A DNA stretch of 64,000 bases from Rhodanobacteraceae bacterium ZG21-1 (GTDB taxonomy: Bacteria > Pseudomonadota > Gammaproteobacteria > Xanthomonadales > Rhodanobacteraceae), in NCBI GenBank assembly GCA_021390615.1, contig JAJEJU010000025.1:1426001-1490000 (forward strand), in the 5' to 3' direction. The notes under the pieces are model-generated. The model searched no databases and was not told where the DNA came from. It saw nothing but the letters and a program-made list of their open reading frames with translations. This document shows, piece after piece, positions 8,373 through 17,767 of this stretch (position 1 is its first letter; each line of letters begins with the position of its first letter). The translations under genes and the position numbers were made by a program.

Positions 8373-9317
8373 ATGCGCATGGGCATAGCGATCGACGCCG
8401 CCTGCGACCTGCCGGCGGAATTCCTACGCGAACACCAGATCACCGTGATGCCGATCACTGTGAAGGTCGACGGCGAAACCTTCCTCGACGACCGCGACGA
8501 ACAGGAAGTGCGCCGCTTCATCGACCGCAAGCTGGGCAGCCGCAGCCATTCGGCGGAAACCGAGCCGTGCTCGATCGAAGAAGTGCAGAAGCTGTTCCTG
8601 GAACGCCTGGTGCTCGAGCACGACTGCGTGTTCTGCCTGACCATCACCGCCACCCGCAGCCCGATCCACGACCACGTGGTGCGCGCCAGCTTCGGCGTGC
8701 TCAAGCACTATCGCGAGGTGCGCGAGGCGGCCGGCATGGCCGGGCCGTTCCTGATGCGGGTGATCGACACCCGCAACATCTTCGCCGGCGCCGCCCCGGT
8801 GGTGTACGAGGCGGTACGCCTGATCGAGGCCGGCGAGGCCGCGCCGGCGATCCGCGAGCGGCTGAGCTACCTGGCCGACCATGTGTACGGCTACATGCTG
8901 CCGCGCGACCTGCACTTCCTGCGCGCCCGCGCCAAGAAAAAGGGCGACCGCAGCGTCGGCCTGTTCAGCGCGGTGCTGGGCTCGGCACTCGACATCAAGC
9001 CGCTGCTGCGCGCCTACCGCGGCGAAACCGGCCCGGTCGGCAAGGTGCGCGGCTTCGAGCACGGCGCCGAAACCTTGTTCGGCTATGCCGCGCAGCGCGT
9101 GCGCGCCGGCCTGCTGGTGCCGATGGTCTGCCTGAGCTACGGCGGCGACCTGGCCGAGCTGGCCAAGCTGCCCGGCTACGACGGCCTGCGCAGCGCCTGC
9201 GAGGAAACCGGCACCGCCCTGCTGGAGACGCCGATGAGCCTGACCGGCATGGTCAACGTGGGCGAAGGCGCGATGACCCTGGGCTTCGCCGCCGAGGACC
9301 ACGCGGTGGCGTTCTAG
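8373..9317 (+). CDS. DegV family protein
   Basis: A 314-residue fatty-acid-binding fold protein. The N-terminal segment MGIAIDAACDLPAEFLREH and the later TITATRSPIHDHVV correspond to the DegV fold, whose members bind fatty acids; some are FakB subunits feeding exogenous fatty acids to FakA kinase. No fakA is visible here. The usual SCP/TS motif is replaced by an alanine-rich DAACDLP, so the exact ligand is unclear. The start at ATG 8373 has an AAGGGG ribosome-binding site; an ATG two codons later is a possible alternative. Confidence 0.85.
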   Translation: MRMGIAIDAACDLPAEFLREHQITVMPITVKVDGETFLDDRDEQEVRRFIDRKLGSRSHSAETEPCSIEEVQKLFLERLVLEHDCVFCLTITATRSPIHDHVVRASFGVLKHYREVREAAGMAGPFLMRVIDTRNIFAGAAPVVYEAVRLIEAGEAAPAIRERLSYLADHVYGYMLPRDLHFLRARAKKKGDRSVGLFSAVLGSALDIKPLLRAYRGETGPVGKVRGFEHGAETLFGYAAQRVRAGLLVPMVCLSYGGDLAELAKLPGYDGLRSACEETGTALLETPMSLTGMVNVGEGAMTLGFAAEDHAVAF

Positions 9318-9341
9318 GCGGCCACGCGCGCAGCGATCGAG

Positions 9342-9986
9342 ATGGCCGGCATCGCACGCCTGATTCTCCGCGCCGCCCTGCCGGCGATCGTCGCGCTGGG
9401 GCTGACGGCGCAGGCGGCCGCGGCCACCAGCGTGTACCGATGCACCGACGCGCGCGGCCAGACCAGCTATCAGGATGCGCCCTGCACCCGCGCGCAGCGC
9501 CAGCAGCAGATCACCCTGCAGGACCACGCGCCTGTGATCGCCAACGTCGCTTCGGCCCCGGCGCCACCGGCATCCACCGAAGCGCCCGCCGCACCCCCGC
9601 CGCTGCCGCGCATGCCGCCCGCGCCGCCGCCGACCATGTACAGCTGCGTGCGCGCCACCGACGGCAAGCCCTACCTCAGCGCGAACGGCAACCCGCCGCC
9701 GTACTTCGCGCCGCTGGGCATGCTCGACCTGCTACCGACCTCGCTGTCGCACACCTACGGCGCCGCCAATCTCGCCAGCAAGCCGCAGCCCACCGGCGGC
9801 ATGGTCGGCAGCAACTACGTGCAGGTGCAGGACCCGTGCCGCGAACTGAGCCGGCAGGAAACCTGCCAGGCCTTGCGCGACGCCTACGAGGAGAACGCGC
9901 ACAAGCTGCAGCGCGCCTTCAAGAGCGATCAGCCGCCGCTGGAACAGCGCGACGCGGAACTGCGCGCGCAGCTGGCCGGTTGCTAG
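9342..9986 (+). CDS. Periplasmic DUF4124-domain protein
   Basis: A 214-residue secreted protein. Residues 1-27 form a signal peptide (hydrophobic run ending AQAAAA). Directly after it SVYRCTDARGQTSYQDAPC matches the DUF4124 module, with the paired cysteines. A Pro/Ala-rich linker (about residues 65-100) leads to a second domain with four more cysteines, likely disulfide bonded. The function of DUF4124 proteins is unknown. It starts 24 bp after the degV-like stop and is probably co-transcribed with it. It is convergent with the short-chain dehydrogenase, only 6 bp apart. Confidence 0.78.
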   Translation: MAGIARLILRAALPAIVALGLTAQAAAATSVYRCTDARGQTSYQDAPCTRAQRQQQITLQDHAPVIANVASAPAPPASTEAPAAPPPLPRMPPAPPPTMYSCVRATDGKPYLSANGNPPPYFAPLGMLDLLPTSLSHTYGAANLASKPQPTGGMVGSNYVQVQDPCRELSRQETCQALRDAYEENAHKLQRAFKSDQPPLEQRDAELRAQLAGC

Positions 9987-9992
9987 CGCGCT

Positions 9993-10775
9993 TCAGAAAC
10001 CGTAATTCAGGAAACCGCCGTCCACCGCCAGCACCTGGCCGGTGATGTAGCCGGCCGCCGGCAGGCACAGGAAGGCGATCGCCGCAGCGACATCCTCCGG
10101 CTCGCCGATGCGCCGCAGCGGCGTGTGCTCCAGCACTTCCTCAAGGTAGTCGCTGTCGGCCAGCGCCGGCTCCGAACGCTGGGTGCGGATGTACCACGGC
10201 GCCACCGCGTTGACGCGAATGCCGTCGGTGGCCCATTCGGCGGCCAGGTTGCGGGTGAGCTGGTGCAGCGCGGCCTTGCTCATGCCGTAGGGCGAACCGG
10301 TGCGCACATGGGTGACGCCGGACACCGAGCCGACATTGACGATGGCCGCCTGCGCATGCTGCACCAGCTGCGGGTGGGCCAGCCGGCACATCTCGTAGGC
10401 CGAGAACAGATTCAGCTCGAAGATCGCGCGGTATTCGCTCTCGGCATAGGCCAGGGTGGGCTTGGGCTGGTTGCCGCCGGCGTTGTTGATCAGCAGCGAC
10501 AGCGGCAGGCCGAGATCGGCGATCCAGTCGAACACGGCGAGGCGGTCTTCGCCTTCGGCCAGATCCGCTGCGAAGGCCAGCACCTCGATGTCCTCGAAAT
10601 CGTCGCTCAGCTCGACCCGCACCTGCTCCAGGTAATCCTCGTCGCGGGCCACCAGCAGCAGGTTGGCGCCGAGCCCCGCCAGCTCGCGCGCCGCGGCATA
10701 GCCGATGCCCTTGCTCGCGCCGGTGACCAGCGCGGTGCGCCCCTGCAATTGCCAAGCGTCACTGCGGATATTCAT
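9993..10775 (-). CDS. Short-chain dehydrogenase/reductase (tropinone reductase-like)
   Basis: A 260-residue classical SDR. The cofactor motif is TGASKGIG near residue 19, the NAG motif is LLINNAGG, the catalytic Ser is in NVGSVSG, and the catalytic Tyr/Lys pair is in YGMSKAALH. The C-terminus closes with GYITGQVLAVDGG. The Ala/Arg after the first strand (VARDED) suggests NADP preference. The arrangement is nearest to tropinone reductase-like SDRs; the substrate is unknown. Confidence 0.88.
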   Translation of the reverse strand: MNIRSDAWQLQGRTALVTGASKGIGYAAARELAGLGANLLLVARDEDYLEQVRVELSDDFEDIEVLAFAADLAEGEDRLAVFDWIADLGLPLSLLINNAGGNQPKPTLAYAESEYRAIFELNLFSAYEMCRLAHPQLVQHAQAAIVNVGSVSGVTHVRTGSPYGMSKAALHQLTRNLAAEWATDGIRVNAVAPWYIRTQRSEPALADSDYLEEVLEHTPLRRIGEPEDVAAAIAFLCLPAAGYITGQVLAVDGGFLNYGF

Positions 10776-10889
10776 GCCGAAAGCTTAAAGCTTTCTCAGG
10801 ATGGCGGTACAGCCCGCACCGAAGCGACGCACCGAAGCAGACAGCCCTTGATGCGTCCAACAGCCATGACGATTCGCTAAACTTGCCCG

Positions 10890-12029
10890 ATGCATACAAC
10901 CAGCATTCAAGGCGGACGCATCCGAGCACTCGACGGACTGCGGGGAATCGCCGTCTCATCCGTATTGATCGCTCATTTGTTTCCGCACAGCAGTTTCTTC
11001 TGGCGACTGATGCAATATGGCAAGTTCGGCGTCGATTTGTTCTTTCTGCTTAGCGGGTACCTGATCACCGGCATCCTGCTTGATGCGAGACGGTATATCG
11101 AAAGCGGCCGCTCAACCGTTCATAGTGCATGGATAGACTTTTATGCCAAGCGAGTTCTTAGAATCTTCCCTCTCTATTACGGCGTAATCACGATACTGTG
11201 CGTCATTGGCTACGCCCCCGTGCTTGACGTCATTTGGTGGCACCTTACATATACATCCAATGTAGGCTATTCGCTCTTCGGCATTCAGTACGCAAATCTT
11301 TCCCATTTCTGGTCTTTATGCGTCGAAGAACAGTTCTACTTGATCATCCCGATGATTGTCCTGCTACTTCCTCCAAGCAGATCATTTTCCGTCATCACCA
11401 TTACGGCGATATGTTTTTTCATCATCAAAACAATCATCGCATTCATCCTTAATGACGTACCACTACTGGCTCGCATGCCATTTACCAACTATGAGGGTAT
11501 ATTTTTTGGCGCATCCATAGCTTACGCCATAAGATTAAATTCCAAAGCGAATACCGTCGCCAATCTCGGAAGAATCATGGGTCTAGTCGGTGGCATCGCC
11601 TCCGTGTGTTTCTGCTATTCCTATTACCAAATGAGAACGTTTGATTCGTTCAGCTCCGGAGCTGTCTTCAATGCATATCAGAGCTTTTCAGACCTGGCTT
11701 TTTCGCTACTGTTTTGGCCTATCATGATGATGATCGTGACTGGCAGACTACCTCGCCGTGTGGAAGCGACGCTGTCCTCAAGACCGCTTCGTTACCTGGG
11801 CACTATAAGCTATGGTGTCTACGTCTATCATTTTGCCATGCTGCCAGTATGGCCGCGCATTCTCGGCTTGCTAGGCATCGATTCAACCGGCTATCTCGCA
11901 TTTATAGCCGAAGTTGCCATCACGATCATGATAGCTTCGGTGTCTTGGTATGCGATCGAGAAGCCGATTCTTCGCTTGAAAAGATTGCTGCCAAGTCGAG
12001 TATCGGCAGTGCCCAGCGCCGCCCAATAG
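10890..12029 (+). CDS. Acyltransferase-3 family membrane protein (OafA/ExoZ-like)
   Basis: A 379-residue integral membrane O-acyltransferase with about ten transmembrane helices. The N-terminal IRALDGLRGIAVSSVLIAHL with His29 and the following FGVDLFFLLSGYLITGILL are the acyltransferase-3 signature. Such enzymes O-acetylate lipopolysaccharide O-antigen, exopolysaccharide or peptidoglycan. Base composition is visibly less GC-rich than the flanking genes, with many AT-rich codons (ATT, TTT, AAT), which points to acquisition from elsewhere. No glycosyltransferase or other polysaccharide gene lies beside it. Confidence 0.9.
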   Translation: MHTTSIQGGRIRALDGLRGIAVSSVLIAHLFPHSSFFWRLMQYGKFGVDLFFLLSGYLITGILLDARRYIESGRSTVHSAWIDFYAKRVLRIFPLYYGVITILCVIGYAPVLDVIWWHLTYTSNVGYSLFGIQYANLSHFWSLCVEEQFYLIIPMIVLLLPPSRSFSVITITAICFFIIKTIIAFILNDVPLLARMPFTNYEGIFFGASIAYAIRLNSKANTVANLGRIMGLVGGIASVCFCYSYYQMRTFDSFSSGAVFNAYQSFSDLAFSLLFWPIMMMIVTGRLPRRVEATLSSRPLRYLGTISYGVYVYHFAMLPVWPRILGLLGIDSTGYLAFIAEVAITIMIASVSWYAIEKPILRLKRLLPSRVSAVPSAAQ

Positions 12030-12359
12030 CCTTGATCGATCAAAACATACAAGATCCGGCACGACCAGGCCCCTTGAAACGCCGGCCATCGCACAACGCT
12101 CATCTCTCCACAGCCTTGCGGCAGCAAAGAATATCCGTAACTCGATCCAAACCCTGCAGCATTGAGCGAAGAACAGTATTTACGACCTCATCAGAACTCG
12201 GGCTCACAAGCCTAAGCCCCTGGGGTCTGGATGATGATTCACGGCGTCCATTGCGCGGAATCCAGGAAGAATTTGAACTGATACGCTGCCAAACCAAGCT
12301 GGCTTGTCTCGCTATCGAATCGGCGAGACACTGCAGCTCTTCGCCCGCAGGCCACGCCG
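12030..12359. other. Non-coding stretch after the acyltransferase
   Basis: About 330 bp of moderate GC, continuing the lower-GC character of the acyltransferase. I see no gene with a start signal. A short open frame on the minus strand (12100-12297) has a protein-like stretch around SPSSDEVVNTVL but no recognisable domain. It may be the rest of a transferred segment. Confidence 0.4.
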
Positions 12360-12572
12360 ATGAAAACCGCCGCCCTCCTGCTCAGCCTGCTGGCCATCGC
12401 CGGCTGCAGCGGCAAGCCGCCCGCACCGCAGTCGCAGCCGCAACCCGCCGCGGCAGTCTCCACGCCGCTCGATCCCCTGCTGCACGACAAGCAGCGCGCC
12501 ATCGATGCGCAGAAGGCCACCGAACAGAAGGCCGACGAGCAGAGCAAGCAAATCGACGCGGCTACGCAATGA
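12360..12572 (+). CDS. Small lipoprotein
   Basis: A 70-residue lipoprotein. The signal peptide is MKTAALLLSLLAIAGC with the lipobox IAGC, giving Cys16 as the acylated residue. The mature part is short, Pro/Gln/Ala-rich first, then a charged helical tail (LLHDKQRAIDAQKATEQKAD) that may form a coiled coil. No family recognised. Its composition returns to GC-rich native codon use. Confidence 0.7.
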   Translation: MKTAALLLSLLAIAGCSGKPPAPQSQPQPAAAVSTPLDPLLHDKQRAIDAQKATEQKADEQSKQIDAATQ

Positions 12573-12933
12573 CGCGTGAAAACCCGCTTCTCCAAGGCTA
12601 GGGCTATTCCGGTCCATGCAACACCGGCGGCGCGACATTCGGAAAGCTCACGGGCTGGCGCAGGGTGCCGGCAAGGCTGGGCGTACTCCCAGGACACACG
12701 CCGCTGTCTGCGCGATTTGCGGGCATCGCCCGTCGCTCGTTCGAGACAACGAGGCCAGCTCGATCAGGCTGCCGCGCGGCACCGCACCGTCGCAACCGAT
12801 AGCCGGCCGCCGTGTCCCACTCGCCCAATCCGCATTCATCCCAGGACCTTCCCGTATGCGACGACGCCGCCGTCATCGACGCGCAAGCAAGACCAGTGAC
12901 AGTTGTGCCGCATAGCTCCGAGTATCCCCAGCC
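12573..12933. other. Non-coding stretch before the oxidoreductase
   Basis: About 360 bp. Open frames exist on both strands but carry no start signal or recognisable sequence. I see no clear promoter, repeat or terminator. Confidence 0.35.
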
Positions 12934-14004
12934 ATGACAGACACTCCCCTCGGCACCGGCCTGATCGGCTACGGCATGGCCGGCTCGGTGTTCCATGCGC
13001 CGCTGATCGCGGCGGAACCGCGCCTGCACCTGCTCGCGGTGGCCAGCAGCCGCAACGAACAGATCGCGCGCGAACTGCCTGGCGTGCGTGCGGTGCCCGA
13101 TCCGAACGCCTTGATCGCCGACCCCGCCATCGAACTGGTGGTGATCGCCTCGCCCAATGCCAGCCATGTGCCGCTGGCCGAGCAGGCGCTGCGCGCCGGC
13201 AAGCACGTGGTGGTGGACAAGCCGTTCGCCATCGCCAGCGCGGACGCACAGCGGCTGCTCGAACTGGCCGCGACACAGCGCCGCGTGCTCAGCGTGTTCC
13301 ACAACCGCCGCTGGGACCATGATTATTTGACCCTGCGCCGTGCCGTCGACGACGGTCTGCTCGGCGAGATCTTCCAGTACGAAGCCCGCTACGATCGCTT
13401 CCGCCCGCAGCCCAAGCCGGGCTGGCGCGAGCGGCCCGAGCCCGGCGCGGGCGTGCTCTACGACCTCGGCGCGCACCTGATCGACCAGGCCCTGCAATTA
13501 TTCGGACTGCCCGAGTCGGTCAGCGCCGACGTGCAGATGCAGCGCGCGGGCGCGCAGGCCGACGACTGGTTCCAACTGCGCCTGCGCTACGGGCGGCGGC
13601 GCGTGCTGCTTGGCGCATCCTGCCTGGCCGCCGGGCCCGGCCCGCACTTCGCCGTGCACGGCGAGCGCGGCAGCTTCGTCAAATACGGCATGGACGGCCA
13701 GGAAGCCGCGCTCAAGGCCGGCCGGCGCCCGGGCATGCCGGACTGGGGCGATCCGTCCGACGCCCCCGCCGCCCAGTACACCGACGCCGACGGCCATCGC
13801 CGGGAGCTGCCCGGCGAGCGTGGCGCCTACGAGCGCTACTACCGCGGCATCGCCGCCGCGATACTGGACGGCGCAGCGCCGCCGGTGCGGGCCGAAGAAG
13901 CCCGCGACGTCATCGCGGTGATCGAGGCCGCGCAACGCAGTTCGGACGAACGACGTGAGATCGCCCCCTCACCCTTCCCACCCGCCGGAAACCGAGGCTC
14001 ATGA
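12934..14004 (+). CDS. Gfo/Idh/MocA-family oxidoreductase
   Basis: A 356-residue NAD(P)-dependent dehydrogenase. The Rossmann motif is GLIGYGMAGSVFHAPLI near the N-terminus, the family motif is HVVVDKPFAIA (EKP-like, here DKP), and GVLYDLGAHLIDQAL carries the substrate-site Asp and His. Family members oxidise or reduce sugars and related polyols (the glucose-fructose oxidoreductase group); the substrate is unknown. The last ~20 codons, rich in Pro and Arg, look like a non-conserved tail. Its stop overlaps the start of the ABC ATPase gene by 4 bp. Confidence 0.88.
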   Translation: MTDTPLGTGLIGYGMAGSVFHAPLIAAEPRLHLLAVASSRNEQIARELPGVRAVPDPNALIADPAIELVVIASPNASHVPLAEQALRAGKHVVVDKPFAIASADAQRLLELAATQRRVLSVFHNRRWDHDYLTLRRAVDDGLLGEIFQYEARYDRFRPQPKPGWRERPEPGAGVLYDLGAHLIDQALQLFGLPESVSADVQMQRAGAQADDWFQLRLRYGRRRVLLGASCLAAGPGPHFAVHGERGSFVKYGMDGQEAALKAGRRPGMPDWGDPSDAPAAQYTDADGHRRELPGERGAYERYYRGIAAAILDGAAPPVRAEEARDVIAVIEAAQRSSDERREIAPSPFPPAGNRGS

Positions 14005-14837
14005 GTCTTTCCGACCACGATGTCGCAGGCGCCAGCGAAGCCGACGCGCCGCTGCTGGAAATCAACGAAGCCTGCGTGATGCGCGGCGGCCAGCGCGTGC
14101 TCGACCGCTTCGACCTGCGCATCCTGCAAGGCCAGCACACCGCCGTGCTGGGTCCGAACGGCTCCGGCAAATCCACCCTGGTCAAGCTGCTCGCGCACCA
14201 GCTGCGCCCGCTGGCGCGCGCCGACGAGCGCCCCAGCGTGCGCGTGTTCGGCCGCGCCCGCTGGAGCGTCACCGAACTGCGCAGCCGGCTCGGCATCGTG
14301 TCGCCGGCGCTGCAGCAGGACTTCACCACCGAGGCACGCCTGGAAGTATTCGACGCCGTGGTGTCGGGCTTCTTCGCGGCGCGCGGCGTATGGCTCAATC
14401 ACCAGGTCAGCGAAGCCATGCGCGCCAGCGCGCACGAGGCGCTGGTGCGCGTCGGCGCCGAGCCCCTGATCGGCCGCGACATGGCCGAGCTGTCCACCGG
14501 CGAAGCCCGCCGCGTGCTGATCGCCCGCGCGCTGGCGCACCGTCCGCGCGCCCTGCTGCTGGACGAGCCCTGCGCCGGACTCGACCTGGCCAGCCGCCGG
14601 CACTTCCTGGAAACCCTGCGCGAACTCGCGCGCAGCGGCACGACGCTGTTGATGGTCACCCACCACGTCGAGGAAATCCTGCCGGAGATCGGCCACGTGG
14701 TGCTGCTGCGCGAAGGCCGCGTGTGGCGGCAGGGCGACAAGGCCGAGCTGCTCACCGACGAAACCCTCAGCGCCACCTTCGGCATGCCGGTGCAGGTGCG
14801 GCGGCGCGGGGATTATTTCGACGCGACGCTGGTGTGA
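14001..14837 (+). CDS. ABC-type ATPase without a permease gene
   Basis: A 278-residue single ATP-binding domain. Walker A is GPNGSGKST, the signature is LSTGEARRVLIARAL (LSTGE instead of LSGGQ), Walker B is ALLLDEPCAGLD, and the switch His is in MVTHHVEE. The LSTGE-ARRVLIARAL form is similar to ModF/PhnC-like cytosolic ABC proteins. There is no membrane partner in the neighbourhood. The ATG overlaps the preceding oxidoreductase stop (ATGA). Confidence 0.85.
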   Translation: MSLSDHDVAGASEADAPLLEINEACVMRGGQRVLDRFDLRILQGQHTAVLGPNGSGKSTLVKLLAHQLRPLARADERPSVRVFGRARWSVTELRSRLGIVSPALQQDFTTEARLEVFDAVVSGFFAARGVWLNHQVSEAMRASAHEALVRVGAEPLIGRDMAELSTGEARRVLIARALAHRPRALLLDEPCAGLDLASRRHFLETLRELARSGTTLLMVTHHVEEILPEIGHVVLLREGRVWRQGDKAELLTDETLSATFGMPVQVRRRGDYFDATLV

Positions 14838-14909
14838 GTGGCGGGCGCTGCGCTGGCGTCATTTTGCAAAGGCTTTTGCGGGCGAGCGGCCGAGGGGGTT
14901 AGCAGGGGC

Positions 14910-15668
14910 GTTTTCGCACGCTGGCTCGCCTCCCGCGGGGTTTCGGTCGCCTTCCGGCGCCCGAGCCACTTTTCTTTGCTGGCCCAAAGAAAAGTAGCCC
15001 AAAGAAACGGCCTAGGTGAGCACGCCGGATATACAAGCCTGAGCTGCCGCGCCTTGCTGACTATGGGTATTACTCAAGAGGAGCTATTGGGGCTACACCG
15101 CGATCGCTCGGGAATTGCATCGAGCACGTCGGAGATAAAGCGTGCGAGGAGACGCTTTGCCGAGGTAGCTCGATCCTCACAGAGGAGTTACTGCGGCTAC
15201 ACCGCCATCGCTCGGGAACTGGCGCGAGGGAAGCGTCTTGGCAATTTGAAGTTGGCAATTCAAATTTGCACATCTAATTTTTTGCGTATTTGGGAAGCGA
15301 GTTACGAAGCATGTTTTCTGGCTGCATCCGCCTCCTTGCTTCCTCAACCTTTCTCGCGCGGCGATGCGCATCGAGCCGGGTTAGCCCAGCCCCAGTTCCC
15401 GAGCGGCCGCGGGATAGCCGTACTAGCTCCTCTTGAGTAACGCCCCTAGTCGACAAGGCGCTGCGGCTCAGGCTGGTATGTTCGGCGTGCTCACCTAGGC
15501 CGTTTCTTTGGGCTACTTTTCTTGACTTCGGGCATCCTGCCCTCCGCCCTTCGGGCCGGCTGCGCCGTTCGCCGCCGCTCCTGCGGCGTCGTGGGCCAGC
15601 AAAGAAAAGTGGCTCGGGCGCCGGAAGGCGACCGAAACCCCGCGGGAGGCGAGCCAGCGTGCGAAAAC
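14910..15668. repeat. Complex intergenic inverted repeat
   Basis: Bases 14910-14985 are an exact inverted copy of 15593-15668 (76 bp), and 14987-15027 an exact inverted copy of 15483-15523 (41 bp). The right arm has an extra 69 bp (15524-15592) with a GC-rich hairpin between the two blocks. Beyond the second block the similarity continues, imperfectly, to about 15089 and 15424. Between the arms a third, related unit (around 15182-15222, core GGAGTTACTGCGGCTACACC) recurs in direct orientation with the left arm. The arms contain AAAGAAAAGTAGCCCAAAGA, a type of sequence I recognise as a recurring intergenic element in Xanthomonadales and relatives. No transposase is present. Spurious open frames cross it. 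It fills the gap between the ABC ATPase and sppA. Confidence 0.8.
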
Positions 15669-15761
15669 CCCTCCCCCGTTGCGCCTCGCGCCGCCGCAGC
15701 GGCGCGAAACTCAGATCGGAACGCAACGAGGGTAGAACGCCACAGGCGAAAACCCCGCCCC

Positions 15762-17648
15762 TCAGTGCGGTGTGCAGAAGCAATACGCGTAGATATTCGG
15801 CTGGCCCGCCTTGGCCTGCCGCAGCAGCTTCAGCTCCGGCGCCATCTCCGGCAACTGCGCCACCCACGACGGCAGGCGGAAGCCGTAGGACTGCGCGACC
15901 TGGATCGCCGCGTTCTGGTTCAGTGCGGCGATGAAGCTGCCGAACGCGCCCAGCGGCTGCTCGACGTAGCGTATGCCGTAGTCCTTGCCCAGCTTGGCGC
16001 GATCGGCAGCGTCGGCGATAGCGGCGTCGATCCCGCCGAGCTGGTCGACCAGGCCGCGATCCTTGGCCTGCTGGCCGGTCCAGACGCGGCCCTGCGCGAT
16101 CGCGTCGATATCCGAGAAGGGCTTGCTGCGCGCCTTGGCCACGCCGCCCACGAAGTCGCGGTAGCCTTTGTTGATGACCGCCTGGATCACGCTGCCCACC
16201 TTGGGATCGAGCGTGCGGGTGATGTCGAAGGCGCCGGCCATCGGACCGGTGGCGATGCCGTCGCTCTTCACGCCGAATTTTTCCAGGGTGTTCGGCACGG
16301 TGTAGAACAGGCCGAAGATGCCGATCGAGCCGGTGATGGTGTTCGGCTCGGCAAAGATGCGGTCGGCATTCATCGAGATCCAGTAGCCGCCGCTGGCCGC
16401 CACATCGCCCATCGACACCACCACCGGAATGCCGGCGGCCTGGGTCAGCGCGACCTCGCGGCGGATCTGTTCGGCCGCATACACTTCGCCGCCCGGCGAG
16501 TTGACCCGCAGCACCAGCGCCTTGGTGCGCTTGTCTTCGCGCGCGCTGCGGATCAGCGCGGCGGTGGATTCGCCGCCGATCGAACCCTGCGGCTGCTTGC
16601 CGCCGGTGATCTCGCCCTCGGCCACCACCACGGCCACGCCCGGCTTCAAGGAGGACGCGCTGCTGGCGATGTCCGCCACATAGCGCTGCAGGTTGACCTG
16701 GCGGAAGCCGTGGCCGTCCTTGTCGGCCGCCGGCACGCCCTGGTCGCGCAGCATCGCGGTCACCTCGGCCGGCGTCGCCACGCCGTCGACCAGGTGCTCG
16801 CTCAGCGCCAGTTGGCCCAGGTCGCCCTGGGCGGTGGCGATCTTGTCGGGCAGGCCGTCGACATCCGCGCGCAGCACGTTCACGTCGATCTTGCGCAGCG
16901 CGGCCACGTCGGCCAGGTATTCGTCCCACAGGCCGCCCATCCAGAAGCTGTCGGCTTCCTTCGCTTCGGGCGAGGCGTGGTCGAGGATGTACGGCTCGGC
17001 CGCGCTCTTGAACTGGCCTACGCGGAACAGGTGCACGTCGACGCCGAGCTTGTCGAGCAGGTCCTTGTAGAACAGGCGGTAGTTGGCCAGACCAGTGAGC
17101 ATCAGGCTGCCCTGCGGGTCGAGCAGCACGCGATCGGCGTGCGCCGCCAGGTAGTACTGGCCCTGGTCGAGGTTGGCCGCCCACACGATCACCGGCTTGC
17201 CGGCCGCGCGGAAGCGGTCCAGCGCCAGGCCCACTTCGCGCAGCGAGGCGAGGCCGCCGAAGCTGCCGCTCTGCAGGTCTTCCGGCTCCAGCAGAATGCG
17301 GGTGATGCGCGAATCCTTCGCTGCGGCGTCGATCGCGCCGACCAGGTCGCGCATCTGGATCTGCTTGGGCTCGTTGCCGGACAGGCTGGACAGCGTGCGC
17401 TGCATCGCGTCGATGCTGTACTGCTCGACCAGCTGGCCCTGCGGCTTGATCACCAGCACGCTGTTGGACTGAATGCTCTGGCTGCGCCCGCCGGACAAGC
17501 CGGCGACGGTGCCGATCAGGAACAGCAGCAGGAAAAAGAAGAACACCAGGTTGATGATGACCAGCCTGGCCACGTTGATGCCGCGGCCGAACACGCGGAG
17601 AAAAGCCCAGAATCCGTTGGGTCGATGCAGTGGCGGCGGAGACGTCAT
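15762..17648 (-). CDS. sppA: Signal peptide peptidase SppA, 67-kDa type
   Basis: A 628-residue membrane-bound serine protease that degrades signal peptides after cleavage. An N-terminal transmembrane helix (VIINLVFFFFLLLFLIGTV, about residues 30-50) is followed by two peptidase S49 repeats. The catalytic Lys lies in FRVGQFKSAAEPY of the first repeat and the catalytic Ser in MGDVAASGGYWISM of the second, as in E. coli SppA. The ATG at 17648 has a GGAGGA ribosome-binding site; an earlier start nine codons up does not. The gene ends close to the right arm of the inverted repeat. Confidence 0.92.
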   Translation of the reverse strand: MTSPPPLHRPNGFWAFLRVFGRGINVARLVIINLVFFFFLLLFLIGTVAGLSGGRSQSIQSNSVLVIKPQGQLVEQYSIDAMQRTLSSLSGNEPKQIQMRDLVGAIDAAAKDSRITRILLEPEDLQSGSFGGLASLREVGLALDRFRAAGKPVIVWAANLDQGQYYLAAHADRVLLDPQGSLMLTGLANYRLFYKDLLDKLGVDVHLFRVGQFKSAAEPYILDHASPEAKEADSFWMGGLWDEYLADVAALRKIDVNVLRADVDGLPDKIATAQGDLGQLALSEHLVDGVATPAEVTAMLRDQGVPAADKDGHGFRQVNLQRYVADIASSASSLKPGVAVVVAEGEITGGKQPQGSIGGESTAALIRSAREDKRTKALVLRVNSPGGEVYAAEQIRREVALTQAAGIPVVVSMGDVAASGGYWISMNADRIFAEPNTITGSIGIFGLFYTVPNTLEKFGVKSDGIATGPMAGAFDITRTLDPKVGSVIQAVINKGYRDFVGGVAKARSKPFSDIDAIAQGRVWTGQQAKDRGLVDQLGGIDAAIADAADRAKLGKDYGIRYVEQPLGAFGSFIAALNQNAAIQVAQSYGFRLPSWVAQLPEMAPELKLLRQAKAGQPNIYAYCFCTPH

Positions 17649-17767
17649 GTGGAAAATCCTCCTAGTCTGGCCCACAGCGTAGCGGCAAGCGGACGGATGG
17701 TCACCTGCCGGAAATCATGGATGGATCAGGCAAGGCGGCGCCTGCCGGGGCTCGCCGAAGCGCGTGC

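Noticed and set aside
14838-15761. Insertion sequence between the ABC ATPase gene and sppA
   Set aside because: Inverted repeats are present but no transposase frame and no target duplication are visible; reported as a repeat only.
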